This document shows positions 8,512 to 18,219 of a stretch of DNA of 64,000 nucleotides, piece after piece. Below the pieces are notes generated by a model that saw only the letters and a program-made list of their open reading frames with translations, made no database searches and was not told the origin of the DNA. The position numbers and the translations under genes were made by a program. Numbering within the stretch: position 1 is the stretch's first letter; each line of letters opens with the position of its first letter. The DNA comes from Halogranum gelatinilyticum (GTDB taxonomy: Archaea; Halobacteriota; Halobacteria; Halobacteriales; Haloferacaceae). The stretch covers positions 62,001 to 126,000 of the forward strand of contig NZ_FNHL01000006.1 in the NCBI RefSeq assembly GCF_900103715.1, given 5' to 3'.

Positions 8512-10252
8512 CGCTGTCCCCCAAGTCGAACCCCTCGAACACACCGTTGTTGAAGTCGTTTAACTTGTCGGCGAGGTCACGCTGTTCCTGCAGGTCGATG
8601 GCCATTGCATCGAAGTCGTTCTCCAGTTCAACTTCCGAGCCGGCATTGACCAGCCGCTCGAACACGTCGTCCTCGAAATTGCGCCCCGTCTCCTCCAAAC
8701 GAGTCAGGATCTCACTCAACTCGCCGACGGACTGCTGGAACAGGTCGATCTTGTGGTAGAGCCGTTCCAACACGTACTCCTCGATGGTGTCCTCGAGTGC
8801 GATGTTGAAGACGTACACCTCTCGATCCTGTCCAATGCGGTGAATCCGACCGATGCGCTGTTCGACCTTCATGGGGTTCCACGGCAGGTCATAGTTCACC
8901 ATCACGTTGCAGAACTGGAGGTTGCGTCCCTCGTTCATCGCGTCCGTCGAGACGAGGACGCCCCCTTCCTCCTCGAATCGCTCGACGATTTCCTCTTTCT
9001 GGTCACTGGTGTGGCCGCCGTGGAAGGGATGGGTCGTGTACCCAGCCTCGTCGAGGCGATTCAGGATTGCTTGTTGGGTAGCTCGGAACTGGGTGAACAC
9101 GATTACTCGACCCTTGTCAACTCGCTCCCGCGCTTCGGCGGTGATGTTCTGGACACGATCCAGCTTGGTCGGCGTCTCGATAGCGTCGACTCGTTCGAGG
9201 ATTTGCTCGAGCTGGTCGGTGTGGGCTGGTTGCTTTCCCTCGTCGAGTTGCTTCTCGACAGTCTGTCGAAGGGCTGCTGGGCTGCTGACGACCTCTTTCT
9301 GGAGCGTCATCAGGACGAGCTTCTGGCCACCACCCTCACTGTAGGCTGTCCGCACGTAGTCGGTGACCGACTGGTAGAGGTCGCGCTCGGCTGGAGAAGG
9401 TTCGAAGGTACGCGTCGTGACCCTGCGTGGCGTGAAGTCGATATCTGTGTCCTCTCGGCGGTTACGAATCATCACCTTGCGCAGTCGCTTCTGGAGTTCA
9501 TTCCGGTTGACCAACTTCTCCTGTGACCTGTTGATGAAGTAGTGGTGGAAAGCCTCGCGTGTCCCGAACAGTCCCGGTCGGAGTAACGAGACGATGTTGT
9601 AGAGGTCTGTGACGTCGTTCTGGATCGGCGTCGCTGTGAGGAAGAACGCATAGTCGTACGAGAGCTTCTGGAGGAGGTCGTATCGATCAGTGTCCTCGTT
9701 CTTGACGTAGTGTGCCTCGTCCAGTACGAGTACGTCCCAATCGCGGGCAAGGACGGTCGAACGGTTGCTTTCACTCTTGGCCGTGTCGATGCTCGCGATG
9801 ATGTGGTCGTGAGCGTTGAAGCCCTCGAAGTCGTCGTCGTAGTTGCATTTGAACTTGAGGCCGAACTTCTCTAGCATCTCCGCTTGCCACTGCTGAGCGA
9901 GTTGCGCCGGCGTGAGGATGAGTACCGCGTCGTCGGTTCCACGGTAGTGCATTTCTTTGAGAATCATCCCGACCTCGATGGTCTTCCCGAGGCCGACCTC
10001 GTCGGCGAGGAGGGCCTTGCCATCCATCTCGAAGAGGGCACGGTGGGCGGCGTTCACCTGATGTTCGAGAAGTTTGACGTTCTCCTCGTCGAGATGTGAG
10101 AGCGAGCGAAGTTCGGTGTCAGGCTGGCCAGCCTTGAGACGGTTGGCCTGCACCGTGAGGAGATGGTCGTCAAGAGAGGACGCGTCGGCGAGGCAGTCGG
10201 TCAGATCGGTGTCCTCGTGACGGAGTTCGACGTCCACGAGGTCGTCTACCAT
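8504..10252 (-). CDS. SNF2/HepA-family DNA helicase-translocase
   Basis: This 582-residue protein has the full SNF2 motif set: motif I LLADEVGLGKTIE (Lys90 in GLGKT, residues 87-91), motif II DEAH at 178-181, motif III FFLTATPIQND, the second RecA lobe with VIVFTQFRATQQAIL, and motif VI QRIGRIHRIGQ. It would translocate on double-stranded DNA using ATP. It starts one base into the stop of the OLD-family gene (TGATG) and overlaps the downstream zinc-ribbon gene, so the three form an operon. SNF2 helicases of this size occur in DISARM, BREX and related modification-linked defence systems. The short length suggests that the C-terminal region is supplied by the partner gene. Confidence 0.9.
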   Translation of the reverse strand: MVDDLVDVELRHEDTDLTDCLADASSLDDHLLTVQANRLKAGQPDTELRSLSHLDEENVKLLEHQVNAAHRALFEMDGKALLADEVGLGKTIEVGMILKEMHYRGTDDAVLILTPAQLAQQWQAEMLEKFGLKFKCNYDDDFEGFNAHDHIIASIDTAKSESNRSTVLARDWDVLVLDEAHYVKNEDTDRYDLLQKLSYDYAFFLTATPIQNDVTDLYNIVSLLRPGLFGTREAFHHYFINRSQEKLVNRNELQKRLRKVMIRNRREDTDIDFTPRRVTTRTFEPSPAERDLYQSVTDYVRTAYSEGGGQKLVLMTLQKEVVSSPAALRQTVEKQLDEGKQPAHTDQLEQILERVDAIETPTKLDRVQNITAEARERVDKGRVIVFTQFRATQQAILNRLDEAGYTTHPFHGGHTSDQKEEIVERFEEEGGVLVSTDAMNEGRNLQFCNVMVNYDLPWNPMKVEQRIGRIHRIGQDREVYVFNIALEDTIEEYVLERLYHKIDLFQQSVGELSEILTRLEETGRNFEDDVFERLVNAGSEVELENDFDAMAIDLQEQRDLADKLNDFNNGVFEGFDLGDSDD

Positions 10253-11952
10253 CAGCTAATTCTCTCAACTACTTCATCAAGAAAGCTTTCCAAATTGTCG
10301 ATACTTTGTCCTTCTCGATACATGGCTTTTACAATCGATTTTCCTTGAGACTTCTTGTAACGATTACCTACACCATGAATACGTCCGCACTCACTGCAAG
10401 TGCGCTCTTCTTGTGGGGCGATATCTCTATCAGTATAATGTCGATCTATTTCTGCACAGAGTTTGTCGGGGATGTCTTCGTAATGAGTTACGAACCCCTC
10501 GCTGACTTCCAAGCCAAGTGCCTCATTAATTCCTTCCGGAGTGAAATAGTTCTCAATTTCACGTCGCTCAAGAACATGAATTAGCACATCCGACTCGCAG
10601 GTATCACATTGCTCTCGGAGTTCACGTATGTATGGTTTTTCAGAATCGTCGGGACTTGACCGATCACTATCAAGTAGGAAACCGAAGTTCCGGTTGATTT
10701 CGGCTAATTCAGCAGGGTCGCATTGTCGAATATTGCCACTGCCACCCAGATGCTGAATCGTAATTCTTGCTCTATCTGCCTCCGAGAGGTGATTATCTGC
10801 GACGACTCTCAACATCTGTACGTCGGTGCTACCTTCGACATATATCACGAAGTCACTCTGGAGAATGTCACTATTTCGAGCACCCAGTTCTTCAATGACC
10901 GATAGATAGTCCTCCTTAATTTGTCTGACCGATGTTCTGCCAGCATCCCGCTGTACAAGCATAACATCTCCGTGTCCACGCCGATCAATGAATTCCGGAG
11001 AATGAGTAGACAACATAACTTGTCCACCGTTCGTTGAGATCTGCTTCAGTGCTCCGAGCATCCGACGTTTTGCTTCAGGATGTAGCCAATTCCCGGGTTC
11101 TTCGAACAACAGCAGGTAACCTTCTCCAATGTGGCGCTCTCTGTATGTTTCGACTAGTGAAAGAACCAGCATACTTCCGACACCTGATCCCCTCTGATCA
11201 ATCGGAACGGACATCTCTGAATACTGATCAGTAATTCGAATCGAGGGTGTGAACGCCTTGCCCAGATTGATTTCACCGGTATCAAGCTCTAGGTGCCTTA
11301 TGGAATCCATTCGGCTTACTAGGCCCTCTTCGATCTGTTCCTGAACCGCTCCCACCTCTCTATTCAATTCTCTCTCTAGTTCTTTCCTCGCCTGTCGAAG
11401 AGCATCGCTCTCCTCAAGTAGTGGAGTGAGTAGCTGATCGATTAGTGTATTTGACTTAAAAGTAGTCTCCTCCGTTACATTTCTCTCAGCAGGAATATAC
11501 ACTGGCTCGGGAAGATATTCCCAAAGGAAATCACGCGTATCTGGTTTTCCGAGCGAATCGTATTCCCCTACTAGGGTATCAGTCCCGATCGCAACCTCAT
11601 CAGGCCCGAGATAGGTATCTGCCATGCTTCTCCGTGGATCAGGGTACTCCCACTTCCGTGTAATCTGGAGTGTATTATTGGGAATCTCGATTGAGTCATG
11701 GAGAGCGTCGGCCAATTCATCAGGAACTGGGCTAAACAACGCTGAAATGATTATCTCGTCCTCAATGCCCATATGGAACTGATTGGTTGTAGGCTTCCCT
11801 TTCTCGGTTAGGAACATTTCAATAGCCTCTAAGAGTGAGGACTTTCCTGCATCGTTCTTACCGACAAGTACCGAGAGATCCGAGACTGACTCGATTTGGG
11901 TGCGCTCAATTGATTTGAAGTTCTTAATCTGAATACCGGAGAGTCGCATCAT
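10252..11952 (-). CDS. OLD-family ATPase-nuclease (AAA plus TOPRIM)
   Basis: This 566-residue protein starts at ATG 11952 (or the next codon, also ATG). The N-terminal ABC/SMC-type ATPase has Walker A GKNDAGKSS (about residues 32-40), Walker B LLLFEEPGNWLHPE and an STHSPEF H-loop. The C-terminal TOPRIM nuclease has FVIYVEGSTD, the DxD in FLLDSDRS, and ERREIENYFTPE, the expected metal-binding set. A CxxC pair lies close to the C-terminus. OLD nucleases act as antiviral ATP-driven DNA nucleases alone or with partners. It is the first gene of the operon with the SNF2 helicase and the zinc-ribbon protein. The region is AT-richer than the SNF2 gene, so the pair may have been assembled from different sources. 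Confidence 0.9.
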   Translation of the reverse strand: MMRLSGIQIKNFKSIERTQIESVSDLSVLVGKNDAGKSSLLEAIEMFLTEKGKPTTNQFHMGIEDEIIISALFSPVPDELADALHDSIEIPNNTLQITRKWEYPDPRRSMADTYLGPDEVAIGTDTLVGEYDSLGKPDTRDFLWEYLPEPVYIPAERNVTEETTFKSNTLIDQLLTPLLEESDALRQARKELERELNREVGAVQEQIEEGLVSRMDSIRHLELDTGEINLGKAFTPSIRITDQYSEMSVPIDQRGSGVGSMLVLSLVETYRERHIGEGYLLLFEEPGNWLHPEAKRRMLGALKQISTNGGQVMLSTHSPEFIDRRGHGDVMLVQRDAGRTSVRQIKEDYLSVIEELGARNSDILQSDFVIYVEGSTDVQMLRVVADNHLSEADRARITIQHLGGSGNIRQCDPAELAEINRNFGFLLDSDRSSPDDSEKPYIRELREQCDTCESDVLIHVLERREIENYFTPEGINEALGLEVSEGFVTHYEDIPDKLCAEIDRHYTDRDIAPQEERTCSECGRIHGVGNRYKKSQGKSIVKAMYREGQSIDNLESFLDEVVERIS

Positions 11953-12125
11953 TGGATGATTCCTTTAAATCCACTCAACCAGTAACCCAGAATGTTTCGG
12001 TGAATCCAAGTGCTACAGGCATGCCTCGTGGGTAGATGCGGTAGGCTAGCTACTTTGCGCTGTATAGTTACTTGGCTTGATATTCAGTCCAAAGAGACTA
12101 TGAGCGGAGAGGGTAGGCTCTTTGT

Positions 12126-13034
12126 ATGAGTCAGTTATCCGAACTGAACGTGTATTTTCATCGGCTGGCCCCCGGAAGTCCATCCGATGAAACGTTGTTC
12201 AAATTCTACGACGAGGGATATATCATCTGCCACTACGACGACACCGCGAGTTTCTCTGCAGACGACTACGAGAACGGAGCAGCCGATCTGGAAGACATGG
12301 TCGATTTCGCCGAGTCCGGGGGTGTCTGTCTCATCCAATTAGACGCAGATAACGACTACTACGACCGGGGACGAAAGTTGGGCGTTGTAACGCCCGAGAC
12401 AGAGCCGTTTATCATCGGGGTTGGCGAGGGTGGGACACGTACCGAGGAATTCACCGATCCAGAAGAAGCGAAGAACCACCTCGAAGGAGACGAAGAGGTC
12501 ACAAAAATCTACAAAGGAGTCGAGCTGCAGACCGAGATGCGCGATCTAACCTCCCGCGAGTACCTTCTCAGTGCATACGAACCGCCGTCAACGACTTTCT
12601 GCAGGTGGCGAGTCGTGGAAGATCAAATTAAGGCACTCCTTAGTGGTGAGCAGCTACCCATCGATGAGCCGACTTCATACTCTCCTGACCAAACAGAGAG
12701 ACTTTGTGAAGAGTATCTCCGCGAAGAATACGAGTATTACCCATTGATTCAGCCCGGTGGATCTTCCGGAATCAACCAGAGCTTCGATTTAATCGGTGGG
12801 ATTGGCGATGATTCTGTCTTCGGCGAAGTGAAGAATATGAAAGGTACCTCCCAGTCCGCACTAGACGATCTTGAGGACGAGGCAAATGGTCAGACGAGGG
12901 CGTTCTATTTTTCTCGTAATCCCGTCGATGACACTCGGAAAGGAGTCGAGATTGTGTTGTTAGAGGACGTCTTGGAAACACTCTCTGGGATAGATCGCAC
13001 ACATCGTATGATGGAGCGAATGACGGCGTGGTAG
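12126..13034 (+). CDS. Restriction-endonuclease-like protein (PD-(D/E)XK fold)
   Basis: This 302-residue acidic protein has a C-terminal core INQSFDLIGGIGDDSVFGEV continuing into KNMKG. The Asp of FDLIG followed by the GEVK strand matches the D...ExK catalytic pattern, and the downstream LEDEANGQTRAFYFSRNP fits the later helix/strand. The N-terminal half (about 1-170) is unrecognised and may recognise DNA or a partner. It is transcribed divergently from the OLD/SNF2 operon (174 bp between starts) and converges with the PIN-like gene. It is likely the nuclease arm of one module. Confidence 0.65.
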   Translation: MSQLSELNVYFHRLAPGSPSDETLFKFYDEGYIICHYDDTASFSADDYENGAADLEDMVDFAESGGVCLIQLDADNDYYDRGRKLGVVTPETEPFIIGVGEGGTRTEEFTDPEEAKNHLEGDEEVTKIYKGVELQTEMRDLTSREYLLSAYEPPSTTFCRWRVVEDQIKALLSGEQLPIDEPTSYSPDQTERLCEEYLREEYEYYPLIQPGGSSGINQSFDLIGGIGDDSVFGEVKNMKGTSQSALDDLEDEANGQTRAFYFSRNPVDDTRKGVEIVLLEDVLETLSGIDRTHRMMERMTAW

Positions 13035-13170
13035 CGAGTGGAGATTAACAGTCCCTTCGAATATAGGCCGTTCTTGTGAGCGTTATCGTCGGGGGATTTA
13101 GGCAACCTCTCGGACAATTCTATTGATTGACCATGGCTGTGGCTCACGCGTCAAGGCACCCCCGCCAAAG

Positions 13171-13833
13171 CTATGACCGAACCGCAAGCGACACCACATC
13201 ATCAAGCATGGTCTGCTCCAGAATCCGCTCCCGGTATCCATCGTCGACTAAATCCGTGGGATTCGTCGTCGCCAGCTCCGTCGCGTGACCCGTCTCTTCG
13301 GCGACGTCGTGAGCATCGAGACAGATCCGTCGGTCATCCCATGGAATCACTTCCAGTGCCTCGTCAATGTCGGGATAGTCCTCGTCACGTTCCCAGATTT
13401 CGGCCTGCTCGACGAGTTGAACCCGATTCTCAATAGCGTTCTGCTCGATGTCCCGTGCGAGGTCTCGGAGACGCCCGACGAGGTCGTCCAACTGAATGAA
13501 GTTCGGAATCTCGTCCTGGTAGAACACGTTGAGCGTTCTCCCGGCTTTGTTTCCGCCGCGAATCAGGTTCTGCCGTATCTGGGATGTGTCCATCGAGTCA
13601 AGTTGTCCCTCGTAGTCTGAGCGTCGGAGGCGACTGACGTGGTCGAGTACACCATCGGCAATCTCCTCGGCGAGACTCGGCTCGCGATTCAGATATTCCG
13701 ATTCGACGTGGTTCGAAATATAGAGGGCGAACTCGTTGTCTTCCAGATACTGCCGGCACTTGTGGTGGTGTGAGTCGTCACGAAAGCAGAACCCGAGGAC
13801 AACACCAGTATCGAGGAACGATGCGTCCGACAT
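13171..13833 (-). CDS. PIN-like nuclease-domain protein
   Basis: This 220-residue protein opens MSDASFLDTGVVLGFCFRDD, with the first acidic residue placed as in PIN domains. A conserved-type Glu lies in HVESEYLN. Late acidic residues lie in DDRRICLDAHDVAEETG, ahead of a TTNPTDL strand. PIN domains usually cut RNA, and some cut DNA. Its ATG directly abuts the stop of the upstream 309-residue gene, so the two are co-translated with the methyltransferase operon. A role as toxin or effector of the modification module is an inference. Confidence 0.65.
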   Translation of the reverse strand: MSDASFLDTGVVLGFCFRDDSHHHKCRQYLEDNEFALYISNHVESEYLNREPSLAEEIADGVLDHVSRLRRSDYEGQLDSMDTSQIRQNLIRGGNKAGRTLNVFYQDEIPNFIQLDDLVGRLRDLARDIEQNAIENRVQLVEQAEIWERDEDYPDIDEALEVIPWDDRRICLDAHDVAEETGHATELATTNPTDLVDDGYRERILEQTMLDDVVSLAVRS

Positions 13834-14763
13834 CTATTCCCGGGCGAGGAGTTGTTCGATTTGCTCTTCGACTGTCTGGGAGTACGCGTCCGAGACACTA
13901 TCGAGTTCGGTGCTTCGGGAGCGGTCACGAAGGAGATCCGTCCGCACTTCTCTAAGCTGCGTAGTGAACTCAGCAATCTTTTCGGCCGCGTCCTCCTCCC
14001 AGTCCATAAGTCGTTCTTCGGAGATGCTCTGATTGTGGGCGAATCGGAGAACGGCCTTACTGAGTGTAGTGATGAATTCGTCGAGGAACTCCGCGATACG
14101 GCTGTACTCGACTGACTGCTCCACCATCAGACGGACAGTATCGTCCCACCGGAGGTAGAGCGTCTTCATCTCTCCATAGCGTTCTTCCTCCTCCGGGTAC
14201 ATCGCCATCATCTCGTCCAGTTGGCGCTTGAGGTAGTCCTCGTTTGACTCACCTCGAGTACCGTAGTTTGGGAGCCGCCTCTGTTCTCCCAAGTCGATCG
14301 TACTCAGGAGCCATCGGAGTTCACTGTATGCCTGAATGAACTCGTTCTCGGCGTGCTGCTCGTACTGGTGTTTCTTGATGACGTCGACGTTTTCCCGTCC
14401 AAATTCGCGGACAGCCCATCTGACGGCCTTCGGGATGAGTTCGAGGCCCTCCTCGGAGACTTCGAACTCCTCGACGTGCATCGGTTTGGGGATGTACTGT
14501 TGGCCGTCCCAGCCAATCGCCTGTGGGGCATTGTAGAATCGTCCGGAGAATTCGTGCTCGTTCGTGAGCTCTCCGTACATGTACCAGTAGCGTGGGAGTC
14601 CAACTTCGTACTCGTGGACTTCGAGCAGACGTCTATCGGTGATACAACAGAGCTTCAGGAACTTAGAGCGCGATATCTGGTCGTCACTCTGTTCCTTCAG
14701 TTGCCGCAAGAGGAGCCAGCCCAAGAACTCTGGCTCGCCGAACTCTGGCTCCTCTTGGCTCAT
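13834..14763 (-). CDS. Unknown protein encoded between methyltransferase and PIN-like genes
   Basis: This 309-residue protein is not recognised. The N-terminal 60 residues look like a winged helix with a Cys-Cys (LLLRQLKEQS, then SRSKFLKLCCITDRRLLEVH). The middle has aromatic-rich beta segments, and the C-terminal 110 residues are long helices with acidic heptads. There are no catalytic motifs or membrane segments. It lies 91 bp after the DUF1156 methyltransferase and abuts the PIN-like gene, so it probably works with them, perhaps as a sensor or adaptor. Confidence 0.6.
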   Translation of the reverse strand: MSQEEPEFGEPEFLGWLLLRQLKEQSDDQISRSKFLKLCCITDRRLLEVHEYEVGLPRYWYMYGELTNEHEFSGRFYNAPQAIGWDGQQYIPKPMHVEEFEVSEEGLELIPKAVRWAVREFGRENVDVIKKHQYEQHAENEFIQAYSELRWLLSTIDLGEQRRLPNYGTRGESNEDYLKRQLDEMMAMYPEEEERYGEMKTLYLRWDDTVRLMVEQSVEYSRIAEFLDEFITTLSKAVLRFAHNQSISEERLMDWEEDAAEKIAEFTTQLREVRTDLLRDRSRSTELDSVSDAYSQTVEEQIEQLLARE

Positions 14764-14854
14764 AGTCTATTCCGAAGTTTGGCGGGTAGGTGGTTAATGT
14801 TTCCCTCTGATCACGAAAGGGAACGATCAGTCGGGGAAAAGAGATTGACTGTTG

Positions 14855-17509
14855 TTAGTAGTCGCTCAGCCGTGACTCCAGAATGTTCCGATAGGTGTCG
14901 TCGCCGGTTGCATCGGCGAGGCCCTCACACAGCTCGCGGAGGTTATCGGTGATTTCCCACTTGCCAAGGTACTCAGAGACAGACTTGCCGTGCTCCCAGC
15001 GGTAGCGGAGGAACTGCGCTTTGTCGAGGTCAGTGAGTTCTTCGTCGCTGTCGACGCGTCCCTGCACGTAGGCAATTCGTTTCTCCTCATCCCACGTCCC
15101 GAGTTTGAAGCCTTCGTCCATCCGGTAGAGACGCATATCCTTCATCCGCTCGGGCGTGGCGTTCGTTCCACGACAGAGTTTGTTTAGATCGTCATACGTG
15201 GCTCTCGGCGTCTCCAGCAGGTCAAGGAAGACATCGACTTCACCGATGTCGCTGCCGTGTTGGATAACACCATAGATTTCGTCGACGACTTCCTTAGCAG
15301 TCATCGTCTCGCCGGCGCGTTCGACCTTACCGTGGTGTTTAGAGTATTCGTGGAAACATCGGCCCATCTCAACGACTCCAATGTCGCCGCGAGAGAGTTC
15401 GCGATTCTCTTCGAGACGCTTGCGAGTGGTTTGGGCAGTTCGGTAGATATTACGACGGAGGCTGTTCCACGAGATTGGCTTTCTCTCCGTCGCTGGACGT
15501 GCAACGATCACGATGTCGAATGTTACTGCTTCTCCACCGATGAATTTATTTTCGTCGGCGTTGATCGGATACGTTGCTGTTACTTCGAAGTCCTGCTGAC
15601 AGAGTGCCTGTAGGAGTTCACCCCACGATTCGACCCCTGCATGGTGATAGGTAAAAACGACCGCTCCATCCTGCTTAAGCATTCGGTGGATGTTTCCGAA
15701 CGCTTCTCCTAGCTCAGACTCGAATTCTTTTGCCCCTTTGCCTTGTGCTGGGTTTGCCACAATACTCTCCGCGCGCGGGGTTTGAGTTGGCTGGAACTGA
15801 TCGTATTTGTCGGCTAAGAGAATTCTCTGCCAAACGTAGAAGAAGTCCGAGATTTCGGAGTATATAATGTTGTCGTAGTAGGGTGGATCAGTGAGGACGA
15901 CGTCGAACTCATCCTCCATGTCCAATGTCCGAGCGTCTGAGCAATAAAGCTCAAAATCTCCACCAATTGGCTGCGCAAACTCTGGAGATTCTACCGTTTC
16001 CCCGTCCTCTACGTAACGCTCTGTCGGAGCTTTTGCGTATTCAACTCCACGCTTGACCATCTCCCACATCGACCGGAATGTTCCCCTTCCATACTCTGCA
16101 CCCCATGGGTTCCCCTCTGCTGGTTCATGAGGAACATCAAATGAGTTTGATTTGAATAAATGCTGTATCTTATTATATGAATAGTCGTAACCCGTCATCA
16201 GTGTATTTGTAGACAAAGTGTTCGTGAGAGTCAACAGAAGATATTCTTGTGCATCATGATCCTCAATCTGTTCAATTCCTTTGAGTATTTTGCCTAGTGT
16301 GAGTAGTTGCCGGTCGTTGAATAAGTCTGACCACTGATCGAAGCCGTGGTCAAGAAGATTATGGCCCCCACCGATTCCTCCCTCGAAAGCGGAGCTATCG
16401 GTCATTATGCCCAATGGAATCTCTACGTTGGGAACGTACTCATGTAGATCGGGGGAGTTTTCTAATTCTTCGGACGCTTGCTCGAATATATCCAGATCAT
16501 CTTCGGTGGGTGCCTTGTAGTCCTTTACTTCACCCTTCGAGTAGCCATTCTCGTCGCAGTGGCCGCAGTAGTACTCGATAGCGTAGGGACGGAGATCAAA
16601 TCCGTCCTGTTCCTGTACAGCGTCCGCGATTCGGTATTGTTGACCACAGTCTGGACAGGAATAATCACCACTTCCCACGTTCCCTTCTGATGGATCAAAC
16701 GTCTCGCCGGTAATTGGTGAAACCTGCTCCGACTGCCAGTCGTCTACACGAATAACCGACCAATCTGTGGGGTCAAGAACCGTATATTTATCATCATGAT
16801 CGTACCGACCTTTCCCAACGCGATAATCTCGAAAGAGAGGGACAGAGTGACCACACGAGACACAGTTGACCTCTTTCACCCAGAGGACGTACATTATGTC
16901 GGCGTCGTGATCACCGTTAGGACATTTGGTTCGATAGTACTGCATGACATCGTCAGCGACGTTCTCTCTTAGCGTCTCGTACGCATCCTCAAGACTCTCA
17001 AGATCAACGTCGCTGGCTTCCATTTGTTTCTTTGTGACAAACCAAGCTACAGGGTTGAGGTCGTTACCGACAGTTTCTGCACCAAATCGGGAGGCTTCAC
17101 CGATAGACGTCCCCCCACCCATGAAAGGATCAAGCACTTTCTTGTCTTTCACTCGGATATCTTTAGAGTACAGATTCCAGAGAGAATCTGGGTCAGTCAA
17201 ATCAACCTCGTCAATCAGATTTTGAATCCCGTCATCTCCTGTTGTATAGTCTGAGAGGGTGCCATTTTGACCGGGCTGGTGAAGTTCGACATGTTCCGAA
17301 TCATCAAGCAGAGTGTATAGAGAAATTGCACGAAAAACACACCCAAGTCGCCTAGCCCACCACTTGTGCATAGTGTAAACCGGACGATACCACTGCTTTG
17401 CCCGACCCTCTTTTGATGCTATCTCATTTATCCTCTCAATCGGGAATCCCTTCTCGATAGGCAGCGTCTTCCGTTCACCGTCTTTTGATTGACCGAGTTC
17501 CCGGGACAT
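14855..17509 (-). CDS. DUF1156-type adenine-specific DNA methyltransferase
   Basis: This 884-residue protein has the DUF1156 opening (IEKGFPIERINEIASKEG, then YTMHKWWARRLG around residue 50). SAM-binding motif I is LDPFMGGGTS at about 127-135. Zinc-ribbon cysteines lie between 190 and 340 (CVSCG, CPDCG, CGHC). Motif IV DPPYYDN lies near residue 540, typical of N6-adenine methyltransferases. A long C-terminal region may recognise DNA. It heads the minus-strand operon with the unknown 309-residue protein and the PIN-like protein, and diverges from a nuclease and the DUF499 ATPase. Families with DUF1156 and DUF499 recur together in predicted defence loci, where methylation would mark self DNA. 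The middle part (about 16000-17500) is AT-richer than the ends. Confidence 0.9.
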   Translation of the reverse strand: MSRELGQSKDGERKTLPIEKGFPIERINEIASKEGRAKQWYRPVYTMHKWWARRLGCVFRAISLYTLLDDSEHVELHQPGQNGTLSDYTTGDDGIQNLIDEVDLTDPDSLWNLYSKDIRVKDKKVLDPFMGGGTSIGEASRFGAETVGNDLNPVAWFVTKKQMEASDVDLESLEDAYETLRENVADDVMQYYRTKCPNGDHDADIMYVLWVKEVNCVSCGHSVPLFRDYRVGKGRYDHDDKYTVLDPTDWSVIRVDDWQSEQVSPITGETFDPSEGNVGSGDYSCPDCGQQYRIADAVQEQDGFDLRPYAIEYYCGHCDENGYSKGEVKDYKAPTEDDLDIFEQASEELENSPDLHEYVPNVEIPLGIMTDSSAFEGGIGGGHNLLDHGFDQWSDLFNDRQLLTLGKILKGIEQIEDHDAQEYLLLTLTNTLSTNTLMTGYDYSYNKIQHLFKSNSFDVPHEPAEGNPWGAEYGRGTFRSMWEMVKRGVEYAKAPTERYVEDGETVESPEFAQPIGGDFELYCSDARTLDMEDEFDVVLTDPPYYDNIIYSEISDFFYVWQRILLADKYDQFQPTQTPRAESIVANPAQGKGAKEFESELGEAFGNIHRMLKQDGAVVFTYHHAGVESWGELLQALCQQDFEVTATYPINADENKFIGGEAVTFDIVIVARPATERKPISWNSLRRNIYRTAQTTRKRLEENRELSRGDIGVVEMGRCFHEYSKHHGKVERAGETMTAKEVVDEIYGVIQHGSDIGEVDVFLDLLETPRATYDDLNKLCRGTNATPERMKDMRLYRMDEGFKLGTWDEEKRIAYVQGRVDSDEELTDLDKAQFLRYRWEHGKSVSEYLGKWEITDNLRELCEGLADATGDDTYRNILESRLSDY

Positions 17510-17612
17510 CTGTTGATGGCCTACCTGTTTCTGGCAGCGTTGTATAACTTTATCCTCACTAGTGAGATGACACTCTACATAGGTTGAAGTCTACCATCGC
17601 AGACGACAACAC

Positions 17613-18125
17613 ATGAGCAAGATTGAGCTTACAGACGACTGGGCACGTACACTCTCGTCGAATCGGAAGGGGGATTTCGGCGAAGCTATCGCCAAAACCC
17701 ACATCCAGTCGGTTGTCGAGGAGTGCCCTCACGAACTCTTTCCTGAGTACGGGGACATCGATTCGTCGCTGTACACGCAGGCACGCCATCGTCACCATTT
17801 CACCTTCAGAGAGGCCGATGAATCGGGGAAGATAGAACGGATTCAGTGGCAAGCCGACTTGACAATCAAACTCATCAATATCTACGAAGACAGTGCCCCA
17901 GAGATGGAACGAAACGTCGCGCTCGAAGTAAAGACTGGCCAGTACGCGAAACTGGAACGTGATCAGAAGAAAGTGATGGGTATCCTCAATGAGGACGAGG
18001 AAACGCTCGTCTTACGAGCGAACGTGCGATTGGATGGTGACTCAATAGCAGAAATACAGTATTCGACTCTAAAGCCAGACGCGTCAACGAAGGCAGGGTA
18101 TCGTCTCATACCTTTTAATCTCTAA
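17613..18125 (+). CDS. PD-(D/E)XK-like nuclease, RecB/Hjc-type motif set
   Basis: This 170-residue protein shows KGDFGEAIAKTHIQ (early Glu), WQADLTIKLI (Asp) and NVALEVKTGQYAKLERDQKK, which supplies the E-x-K pair and the following Gln. This is the order of the PD-(D/E)XK core. It lies 94 bp upstream of the DUF499 ATPase on the same strand and diverges from the methyltransferase (103 bp between starts). It may be the cutting partner for unmethylated DNA. The assignment rests on motif order; no family name is claimed. Confidence 0.7.
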   Translation: MSKIELTDDWARTLSSNRKGDFGEAIAKTHIQSVVEECPHELFPEYGDIDSSLYTQARHRHHFTFREADESGKIERIQWQADLTIKLINIYEDSAPEMERNVALEVKTGQYAKLERDQKKVMGILNEDEETLVLRANVRLDGDSIAEIQYSTLKPDASTKAGYRLIPFNL

Positions 18126-18219
18126 TCTTTTCGAGGCTTGCACCAGAGCGCAGTCGGTTATTTTGAAAACGACTCACCACAGTACTTATGCTTTTGTTAG
18201 TTAGTCATGCAGACAAGAA

